From the NCBI GenBank assembly GCA_039105265.1, contig JAPFFF010000007.1, forward strand, positions 5,518,001-5,582,000: 64,000 nt of DNA. Reading direction: 5' to 3'. A program made the translations under genes and the position numbers. The DNA comes from Tritrichomonas musculus. Its lineage: Eukaryota > Parabasalia > Tritrichomonadida > Tritrichomonadidae. Below the pieces are notes generated by a model. The model saw only the letters and a program-made list of their open reading frames with translations, ran no database searches and was not told the origin of the DNA. Positions within the stretch are counted from its first letter, which is position 1. Every line of letters begins with the position of its first letter. Shown here in pieces: positions 31,749-41,100 of the stretch.

Positions 31749-32612
31749 TTATTTTTTATTCTTATCTATAGCATTTGTAAGCATATCAAAGTTAACACCA
31801 TGATTAATTGTTTCAATAAAAGAAATACTACTTTTTGGATGACTTAGCTTTATCAACTTTCGATTAATATAAACATCCAAAAAAATTCTTTCTGCTTTAG
31901 GAAGTTCTTCATTGGAAATTTTATAACCAATGTGAAATACTATTTTATACAGTTTAATAAATTCTTGGCAAACGCTGTTAAACTCTGAAATAAAAATAAA
32001 TAGAGAGGAATTTTCGTCAAAATAATTTATGGCCTCCACTATTTCTTGATCAATATTAAACTTAAAAGATGAGTTTAAAGCTTGCATAATTCTCAAAGGC
32101 CAAAATTTAGGGGAAAAATCTTCACTATTTTTTTTCCATTCAGCCTTGTCCATTGAACTATCTTTATTTTCTAGCTCAATAAGATTAGATAAACTAGAAT
32201 ACTTTTTTATTATTTCAAAAATTGGAGACGAATCATTTCCAAATTTATTATCAATGACTTTGTAAAAATAGGAATAATACATATCATTATAAATTTTAAA
32301 AATATTTTCATTCGCATTTTTTATATTAGTGACATTGTCTTTTGTTAAATAATTAACGTTTTCTAAAGTAATATTTCCAGAATTCATATCTAATACTATA
32401 TTTGTTTTTGTTTGTTCGTCATTATCTATATTTGCTTGAAATTGATTTAATTCTTTTCGTATTAATAAAATAATAGGTAATTGTTGGGGAGAATTATTAA
32501 TAATTTTATTTAATCGTTCAAGGGTTTTCTTCAATTTGTCAAAATTTTTATTTTCTATGTCACGAAGTTCTTCACGAATTTCTTCTTTTTCATTTTCGCT
32601 AAAAAAACTCAT
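31749..32612 (-). CDS. hypothetical helical protein, 287 residues
   Basis: ATG at 32610-32612. I recognise no domain. The N-terminal 70 residues are charged and coiled-coil-like (EEIREELRDIENKNFDKLKK), the middle contains many aromatic/Asn residues, and there is no signal peptide or membrane segment. It converges on the formin gene (298 bp between stops). Just upstream lies a GC-richer patch and then the nested transposons. Codon usage looks like a real host gene. It could be lineage-specific. Confidence 0.55.
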   Translation of the reverse strand: MSFFSENEKEEIREELRDIENKNFDKLKKTLERLNKIINNSPQQLPIILLIRKELNQFQANIDNDEQTKTNIVLDMNSGNITLENVNYLTKDNVTNIKNANENIFKIYNDMYYSYFYKVIDNKFGNDSSPIFEIIKKYSSLSNLIELENKDSSMDKAEWKKNSEDFSPKFWPLRIMQALNSSFKFNIDQEIVEAINYFDENSSLFIFISEFNSVCQEFIKLYKIVFHIGYKISNEELPKAERIFLDVYINRKLIKLSHPKSSISFIETINHGVNFDMLTNAIDKNKK

Positions 32613-33024
32613 ATTTTTTTTATATGCTATTTTATTTGGCGAATTATTTTCACCATTTCAAATTGATTAATTTTAATTTGATGTGATCTGGGAATCAAAA
32701 GTCGGACCGCTTTCGGCCTTATAACGTGCTTTCTGTAGACCCGGAGAAAGGTCAATTTAGCATAAATTGGCCATGATTTGATCGTTTTTTTATAAAAAAG
32801 AAAACCAAATATGATCAGAAATATTTCGATCAGAATTTTTTTATTTTTCACTATTTTACAAATATCTCCAAATCAAAAAAGTAAAACAAATAATATTTAA
32901 CAAAAATTATAATGTAAAATAATAATTTTTATATAATTTATCATCAAATATTAAATAAAATAATTAAAATATATGAAAAATAATAATAAAAAAATTTAGT
33001 GCTACGGGTCTATTGAAATGGTAT
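32613..33024. other. spacer with a GC-richer patch
   Basis: A 74-codon open frame at 32627-32851 begins with GTG and is not convincing. The patch 32690-32755 (AGTCGGACCGCTTTCGGCC, ACCCGGAGAAAGG) is distinctly GC-richer than its surroundings and includes a CTTTCT/AGAAAG pairing across ten bases. No known RNA is recognised. Confidence 0.4.
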
Positions 33025-33034
33025 GGGTCAATTG

Positions 33035-33452
33035 GGGACTATTTAATTTTTTAAACTTTTTTCACATCACAAGTGAGTTTTTTTAAAAAAAAATTTTTGA
33101 AGGTGAGTTTTTTTTTTAAAAAAAATTCCAAGGTGAGTTTTTTCGAAAGTTCATATCACAAAAGTAAGAAAAAATATGTGAAGTGCCTCAGCATTAAAGC
33201 AAGAAAAATCCCAAAGAAACATATATTTATCAGCAATTGATAAAGTTTATATTAATATAATTTTCACTGTCAAATATCATTTTTCGAAAACATATTAAAT
33301 TAAATTATTTTTAGCATCAATAAGGAGAAAAAGATAGTATACTAGCATTGTAAAGCACCAAATTTTATGTAAGGATTCATAATATCATAAGCAAAAACGC
33401 GATTTTAGAAATCAATGCTTTTTTCATGATATTCAGATTAATCACAAATATA
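33035..33452 (+). repeat. left 418-bp TIR
   Basis: Starts GGGACTATTTAATTTTTTAA and contains three GTGAGTTTTTT words separated by A/T runs near the tip. Inner edge at CAGATTAATCACAAATATA. Matches 35661-36078 in inverse orientation. Confidence 0.9.
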
Positions 33453-33563
33453 GATAAGATAAGTGAGAATAAGAAATAATAATAGAGATAGGTGAGAATA
33501 TGAAAGAATAAATGAGATAGATAATAATAAGAAATAATAGATGAGATAGATGATAATAAGAAA
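33453..33563 (+). repeat. minisatellite, left part
   Basis: Irregular repeats of about 20-30 bp built from GAGATAGATGATAATAAG and AAGAAATAATA. It continues at 35030 in the same orientation beyond the inner transposon. Confidence 0.8.
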
Positions 33564-33565
33564 TA

Positions 33566-35027
33566 TAGTTGGTGGACATAATTATGTTTTTGGGACATAA
33601 TCATGTTTGCTCAACTTTTTGAATGGTACACAAAAATAAAACACTTTTTTCTCAATACTTTTTAAAGATAATTTGATAATATTATATACTTTATTAATGT
33701 ATTTTATGTACATCATTATTTAATTAAATGAGCTATTATATTTGTGATTTAAATGAAATTTTGCCATTAATGTAAAAAAAGTCAAAATGCTTATTTTATT
33801 CTCAATAATTGAAATTTGGGATTTAATAATAATATCATTAATTCATAATCAGTAATGATATAATTTTGTCAGATAATTGATATCTAAAAACTTTCATATA
33901 AGAAAATTTTGATGCACAAAATAAAGTTAAAAATCATATCACTTTTTTGTTTTTTTCCAATAAAAAATAAAAACTTTTAAATTTTTATTTAAATATTTGA
34001 TATAATGCATATAGTATAATGATATTGAAAGAATAAAATTGGCGGTTCTACTCAAGATCTATTACCTTATTGAAAAAGAGTAACTTCTGAAATAACTTAA
34101 AAAGACTTTCAATTTTAGACATTGAGAAATTATTTTCATTATTTTAATAGTTCTTCTATACTTACCTAATATTTATTGATTAATTGCTATTTTTAATGCT
34201 ATTATAATAGAAAAAATAAATAATTGAAAAATGTATATTTCTTAGAAAAACCTGAAATCTTGATGGGCAACAATGATTTTTAGAGGATTAATAATATATT
34301 TCATTGTATGTGTTATCAAATAGTGTAATTCTGAAATCATATTAATTATGCATGAGTGATTTATGAATGATTTTGAATGAAAAAAAGAAAAATGAGATTT
34401 TTCCAAGATTGATTCTTTTTCAACCATATTATTATATTTAATATATTATATGCATCATATAGATGATTAATACTGCATCTAATTTGAAATAAAATAAACT
34501 CATTTTTCAAAATTAGTAATTTTGTATGAATGATTTTTGTCATATTTTGAAAACAATTTTTCTTTTTATATAATTATTATTTCAATAAATTTTTTTCTAA
34601 AATATAATATATACATTATATTCTAAAATAATAACTATGTTAGAGCAAATTAAAACAAACTTTTTTTTATGGTAAAAGCATGAAATGTGATATGAAATGA
34701 GTTTTTTGAATAGTGAAATGAAAATGAAACCATTTTTTCTAATTATCTATTTTATTTCAATAAATAATAATGATACATTTTAATTATAGATGAAAAGTAA
34801 ATTATAATTTTTTTCAAATAATAAAAAAATATTCAGAAATTAAAAATTCGATATCATATTTATAATCAAATTTAGTTTGATAAAAGTGAATGAAAATCGG
34901 GGAATAAAATGTATCCAATATGATATTAATTGTTCTACAATTGTTTTTTTAAAAGTCCAATTTGAATATATAGAAATGATGTGAAAACATAATTATGTCT
35001 CCAAAACAGAATTATGTCCACCAACTA
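33566..35027. mobile_element. nested TIR element with TA target duplication
   Basis: TAGTTGGTGGACATAATTAT at 33566 is matched inversely by ACATAATTATG...GTCCACCAACTA ending at 35027, with TIRs of about 45 bp. TA stands on each side (33564-33565 and 35028-35029). Removing the element and one TA restores AAGAAATAATAGATGAG, the intact minisatellite unit, so the empty site can be read directly. There is no long ORF inside, so it is non-autonomous. TA duplication suggests a Tc1/mariner-superfamily mobiliser. Confidence 0.85.
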
Positions 35028-35029
35028 TA

Positions 35030-35195
35030 ATAGATGAGATAGGTGATAATAAGAAATAATAGATGAGATAGATGATAATAAGAAATAATAGATGAGATAG
35101 GTGAGAATAAGAAAGAATAAATGAGATAAATGATAATAAGAAAGAATAAATGAGTTAGATGAAAATAAGAAAGAATAAATGAGAATAATGATGAT
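35030..35195 (+). repeat. minisatellite, right part
   Basis: ATAGATGAGATAGGTGATAATAAGAA-type units, about six copies, in the same orientation as 33453-33563. Confidence 0.85.
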
Positions 35196-35660
35196 ACATA
35201 ATATTAAATGACAAGGGAAATAAGGAAAAAAAGGAAAAAAGAATACTTTTTAAAAATATCATTTGATCTATAATTAATATTTACAAATTCAGAGCAACCC
35301 AAATGAAGAATATCTTATAAAAATCTTAAAAAATAAATATATTTCAAAAAAAAAATTAATAATTATGCGTAAAATCAACCAAATAATTAACAGCCGTTTA
35401 CAATTAGTTTACAATTTTATACAAACCTTGACTTTTCTTTCATTAAGAGAGAAAAATAAAATATTTCTAATATATTTTAAAACATCAATTTATGTAGAAT
35501 AATCTAATGCATTTGTATCTTTATTTTTTTTGCATAAGTTTTATAATATTCATGAGAATTTGCATATTAATAAATTGCTTTATGCAAAATATAAAAACGT
35601 AAATATACGTAAAAAACGATGGAGAATATTATGTGAGATGGTAGAGATTTTTTATTTAAG

Positions 35661-36078
35661 TATATTTGTGATTAATCTGAATATCATGAAAAAAGCATTG
35701 ATTTCTAAAATCGCGTTTTTGCTTATGATATTATGAATCCTTACATAAAATTTGGTGCTTTACAATGCTAGTATACTATCTTTTTCTCCTTATTGATGCT
35801 AAAAATAATTTAATTTAATATGTTTTCGAAAAATGATATTTGACAGTGAAAATTATATTAATATAAACTTTATCAATTGCTGATAAATATATGTTTCTTT
35901 GGGATTTTTCTTGCTTTAATGCTGAGGCACTTCACATATTTTTTCTTACTTTTGTGATATGAACTTTCGAAAAAACTCACCTTGGAATTTTTTTTAAAAA
36001 AAAAACTCACCTTCAAAAATTTTTTTTTAAAAAAACTCACTTGTGATGTGAAAAAAGTTTAAAAAATTAAATAGTCCC
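35661..36078 (-). repeat. right 418-bp TIR
   Basis: Inverse copy of 33035-33452, beginning at TATATTTGTGATTAATCTG and ending AAATAGTCCC just before the GGGTCAATTG duplication. Confidence 0.9.
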
Positions 36079-36215
36079 GGGTCAATTGAAAGCACCTTAT
36101 TTACCTTTTGAACGGTTATTTTATTTTTCGCCTTCTCAATTTAGAACACTTTTCCATTCAATTATGAGTCTGAGTTTTGAATCAAAACTTTTGATTCTTC
36201 TCAATTATACATTTT

Positions 36216-36608
36216 TCAATGCAAAAAAAAAAAAAAATTGAATAAAAAGATTTTTTTACTGAATGGAAAATAAAAAAGATGAAAAGAATTGTCTTCCATC
36301 ATATAATCCAAGTAAGAATTTGCTAAAAAGTGCTCCAAAATATCAGAGGAATTAAAATTTATATTTGTGCCTTTCCGATTAATTAAAATTTGTTGATAAG
36401 TTTTCAGAATTATGTAACATTTTGGTGCAAAGTGGTTAAAAAAGAAAATATTGATAATTTTATGGAAACAGAAATCGTGATATTTAAAGAGAATTTCGCA
36501 AATATTTATTTTCTCCAGTTTTGGAAAAATACTTTTTTCGAGATGTATCTTTTGTGTATTTTGAGATTTATTGCATTTTAGGCAATATATTATATTTCCT
36601 TTTTTCAA
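36216..36608 (-). pseudogene. possible ISXO2-like transposase N-terminal remnant
   Basis: An open stretch of 130 codons without an in-frame ATG near its beginning (it opens at TTG after a stop). The first third reads like the zinc-ribbon and following helix of ISXO2-type transposases: YCLKCNKSQNTQKIHLEK then SIFPKLEKINICEILFKY. The later part decays into F/K/N-rich sequence and no catalytic motif follows. Hence a fragment at best; it could also be chance. Confidence 0.25.
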
Positions 36609-37820
36609 TCATCTTGCGGTAGTTGCGGTATTTTGGAAAGAAAATTTATCAATAACAAAATAAGATAATTCTAAGGTTACAAAATAATATGACTAAAAAT
36701 AAATTGTATTTTTTTTATATTTTGAATTAATTTATTCTCAATTTTTTAAAACATCCATATTTTATTCCCATCCAAAAATAATCCATTAATATTTTGTATT
36801 TTCATTTTAAGCATAAATATATATTTATTTTTAAAATATTAAAAAAATCTGAAATTTTTATTCAATTTTTTTTTCAAGTTTATCTTAAGGTTCTCCTTTC
36901 AAATTTAAAAGAATAAATTCAATGAGATTTCACAAATAAAATATGCATAAATATCGTTTTTAAAAATAAATTAAAATATTAAATTTATATAGATATATAT
37001 TTCAAATGATTTGATAATAATATTTTTATGAAATCTTATCGATTTTGTTTTTTTACAGATAGAAATCATAGAATTAATAATCAATAAAATTTTGAATAAA
37101 ATAAGATTTAATCGTTGAGGCCAAATTTTTTTATTTTTCACCAAAACTTTTTCCGAAAAATACTCTATTGAATTATTTATTCTATGAGTTAATTCAATAT
37201 TGAATAATTTACATTTTTTTTGGGAAGGAGAACCTTAAAAAAAAAAAAAAAATGTTTTTTTTTTTATAGATTTTATTACTTTAAAATAGAGTTGTTAAAA
37301 GACAATGACAAATTGACAACCATAAGACAGCCGCAAGTCCATTGCCCGTAAAAAGAGTTTGCCAATCAAATAAAACGATGATTTTTTTCTTAAAAAGTGG
37401 TATGTAAAATATCTTAATTTTTTGGAAAAATTTGGTTTTGCAAAAAAAAAGAAAATAATTGATATTTTTCAATTATATTCTCAATATATTATTAAAATAG
37501 AGTAAAAAAGAATATTTACTTAATATATCATTTCTTCTAGTATAAAAAATTCGCAATAAATTTATTTTATTTTTTGAATAGCTATGTTTGGGTAAGGACA
37601 ATCGTTTTTTTCTACGTCACTTTTTGAATGGTTTTTCTATTCAATGAGTAGCTATTCATATAAAGTAAAAAACCGCCATCATAAAGGTGAAATTTGACTT
37701 ACTCTGTTAAGAAAATTAACAAAAAAAAAAAAAAACGTTAATTTAAATTTTACCGAAAAATAATAACAATTTGCTTTTTTTGATATGAATTTTTATATTT
37801 TTACATAATTTTTCAGGAAT

Positions 37821-37895
37821 ATGCTCACCAGTAATCACCACGGGGCTGCGCGAAGCCGAATCTGGCTCCTTGAATTGCTGGATGAATCGGGAATC
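37821..37895. other. GC-rich island of unknown nature
   Basis: About 75 bases (ATGCTCACCAGTAATCACCA, CGGGGCTGCGCGAAGCCG, TGGCTCCTTGAATTGCTGG) far richer in GC than anything within 1 kb. GGCT-GCGCGA-AGCC forms a small hairpin. It is not a recognisable tRNA. It could be a gene fragment or structured RNA. Confidence 0.4.
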
Positions 37896-38151
37896 TATTT
37901 TAACTATATATTTATGTATTATTTATCAAAAATTGAATAAAAAAAGTAAAAAAAAGTATTCAAAAAGTTAAAAAGTTTTCAAAAAGTGGTGTAGAAAAAT
38001 ACTATTCCCCTTTGGGCAATATGACATTGCCTTATAACAACTTTACTTTAAATATATTAATATTATATAAATGATTTAATTATGATAATTTATTTTATAA
38101 AATAAAATATCATTACATAATTATATAATTTCAAAATTTTAACTTAAGTGA

Positions 38152-41100
38152 ATGAATGTGAATTATACAGTTGATCTCGACGAGTACGAGACACTTTTTG
38201 AACTTCAAAGACTTCATTGTGGACCATCTTTGTGTTTAAGACGCATTAATGACGGATTTCTCATTAACTTGGTAGTGCTTTCAAATATTGCATTTAGTGA
38301 ATCATCGTTTCAAGTTTTTTTAGAAGAAATTGACAGAATTTCTAGACTCCCTCCTCATCCAAGCATTGTTCGTTTTATTGGACTTTCTAAACCTAACCCA
38401 AATTTCTATAATTCAATTGGCATTGCATACGAGTTTTGTCCAAAATGCTTTTCGCTTGCCTGCATTATTGAAGATATAGCTTCACCTTTCTCAATAAAAA
38501 CTAAGGTTGACTATTTTAGCTCTACTTTTGGACATAATTGTGTTTTAAGTCAAAATCCCCAACATAAAGATGATATAAAAGATTTGAACAAGAACATTGA
38601 CAATAATAATAATATAAACAATGACGAAATTAATAAACGAAATATTTTAATCGGTGATCATACAAATAATGTAGAAAATAGTATCTCTCTTCAACCAGAC
38701 ATACAAAATGATAACAACAATTTAAAAGAAAACAATGTTAAGGTAGATGATATTAATAATGCTCAAAGTAATATAATTGAATCAAACATTGACAATACCC
38801 AAAGTGCTGATAATAATTCAAGTTTTAATAACAATAAAAATGACGATAAAGATGCTTCTATCAATGACAATTTAAATTTTGATAACAATGATAATGACAT
38901 AAAATTTGATAACAACGTAAATTCAAATAATGATGGCAATATTCAGGGATTAGATTTAAACTTTGATAATAATACTAACAACAAAACACCTTTTGATAAC
39001 AATTCGAGTGAATTAAAATTTGATAATAATATTAACAACAACGATTCCAACATAAGCATTGATAATAACAATAACAGCTCAGAGATAAATTTTAATAATA
39101 ATAACAGTGAAATACCTTTTGATAATAATCAAGATAGCAATTCAAGTGACTTGAAATTTGGTAATAATATCAATAATAACGATTCCAACTTAAGCATCGA
39201 TAATAACAATAATAGTTCAGAGGTAAATTTTAATAATAATAGCGTCGATTTAAATTTAGATAACATTAATAATAATGACTCTGAGTTGAATCTTGATAAC
39301 AAACAGATAACGGATGAAAAAAATGATCAAGATAAAGTTGATACTAATGACAAACTCAAAGAGACAGAATTGATAAACAATGATGATGATAATGACAAAC
39401 AATCGAAAAGTACAAAGAAAAAAGTAGTTGAAAATGAGCCTCCTTTAAGTAATGAACAGACTCTCATTGTTCTCTATGGTATTACTAATGCATTAAGCTT
39501 TCTCCATCAGCACGATATTACTTTTATGAACATGAACGTATCAAATATTCTACTTGATGAAAACCTAGAGCCAAAAATACAATATTATGGAATAAGTTCA
39601 CTTTTTGAATACTTTTCTGTTTGTTGTTGTAATTTAAATGGAAACAATATCTTTTTAAATCCGATCAATAAAATAACAATGGTTAATAATTATATCATTA
39701 GCTACAATAGCATTGTTAGGAGTATTTCAACAAATGATATTTCTGATTATAATGGAATTAGAATTGTTAAGAATAGAAGTCTTAATAACGTTCAAAATCG
39801 TGAGTATTGTTACTTGATCAGAAATTTAGCTGATAGTTACACAAATCCAAATGATACGACAAAATATGACAAAAATAAAAAAACTGTTTCATTTCTAGAT
39901 CGGAATTTGAAAGATCTTATCTTTGTTTCTCCTGAAGTTTTATATGGCCACATTCCAGATAAAAAAAACGATGTTTATGCCTTTGCATATCTTCTATACT
40001 TTTTTTGCGCTCAAGAGCGAGCAAAATGGATTTTAAATTTTGATGCATCATATATAAACAAGATTATTCAAGGAAACAGACTTGTTGTCAAAGCAACTGT
40101 TCCCATCTTGATCAAAATGATGATCAGTAAGTGCTGGGATGCTACTGCTAATTATAGACCATTCTATTCTGAGATTAATTGGTGGGTAAGTGAATTAGGA
40201 CAATTTTTTTTTGTTAATGAATTTATGAATCATCCCAAAATTATTAAAATGCCGAAATTTGAGGAATACAAAGAAAAATTACCAAAGATTAAAAGAGAGA
40301 AAAATACCTTCTTACTTCAAAAAAATGCTAAAATGCTATATGATGCTGCAAAACAACTTCCTATATCATCATATGGACAAAACTACGCACGAAGTGTTAT
40401 AAGACTTCAAAGCTTACTGATGGATCTTCGAAACTCAAATTTATTCGAGACCCTTGACGCTATTGTAATGAATGAACAAATAAATAATAATGATAATAAG
40501 ATTGAAAATAATGATACAAATGAAAGCAAGAATTTCACAAAAATGAAAAAACTATTAAAAAGCAAAGGTAAATTTAAATTTATGAAGAAACAAAGACAGA
40601 ATAACATTGATAATGATAATGATAATGATAATAATAACAATAATAGCAGTAATGAAAATCTTAATGAAAATAATAATGATAATAATGAAGATGATATTAA
40701 TTCGATTCCAAATAAATCATTTTCTTTTAATGCTTTGTCTGATTTAGATTTTGATATGAAAATTTTTAATCAGCTTTATTTTGTCCAGACGAAAGATGGT
40801 GTTTACTCATTAGCATTAAACATAGCAGTTGCATGTAAATCTCGTTTTACGAAAATTTTATGCTATGCACGACTTGTATCAGAGCTTTATCATGGTTATA
40901 GTTCAAAATATCCACATCTAGCGAAATTGAAGAAATATCTTTTATCATTTTGCCTTACCTCATTAGCCAACTATTGTGCCTATCCAAATGCTCTTCCACT
41001 CGTAACATTAATATTCTATTGTCTACAACTTCATGTATATGACACCGAAGAGATGGTAGATACGATTGGTATTTTTTATGAGAAATACAAAACAGAGAAG

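Larger units (their letters stand above)
33035..36078. mobile_element. non-autonomous Mutator-like element with 418-bp TIRs and a 10-bp TSD
   Basis: Ends GGGACTATTTAATT and AATTAAATAGTCCC are inverse copies, and the TIRs extend inward to 33452 and 35661, 418 bp each with no length change. The element is flanked by identical GGGTCAATTG at 33025-33034 and 36079-36088, a 10-bp target-site duplication. Long TIRs with a 9-11 bp duplication are the Mutator hallmark. No transposase ORF lies inside. A minisatellite (GATGAGATAGATGATAATAA type) lies between the arms and is split by a second element (33566-35027). The nearly identical arms imply a recent insertion. Its terminal sequence differs from the MULE at 1-5913. 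Confidence 0.85.
36089..38151. other. 2-kb spacer with a possible transposase remnant
   Basis: Mostly AT-rich. Holds the possible ISXO2-like remnant at 36216-36608 and a GC-rich patch at 37821-37895. The remaining open frames are short and uninformative. The last few hundred bases must contain the promoter of the gene at 38152. Confidence 0.5.

Noticed and set aside
32627-32851. 74-codon open frame with a hydrophobic N-terminus
   Set aside because: Starts at GTG and overlaps a GC-rich patch; no ATG start and no family.
35530-35736. 68-codon open frame in the right arm of the nested element
   Set aside because: Its end is read from the TIR, the inverse of a frame at 33377-33604; no recognisable protein.
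8950-38151. tRNA or rRNA genes in the large spacers
   Set aside because: No cloverleaf or rRNA core was recognised by eye; a tRNAscan or Rfam run would be needed to exclude them.
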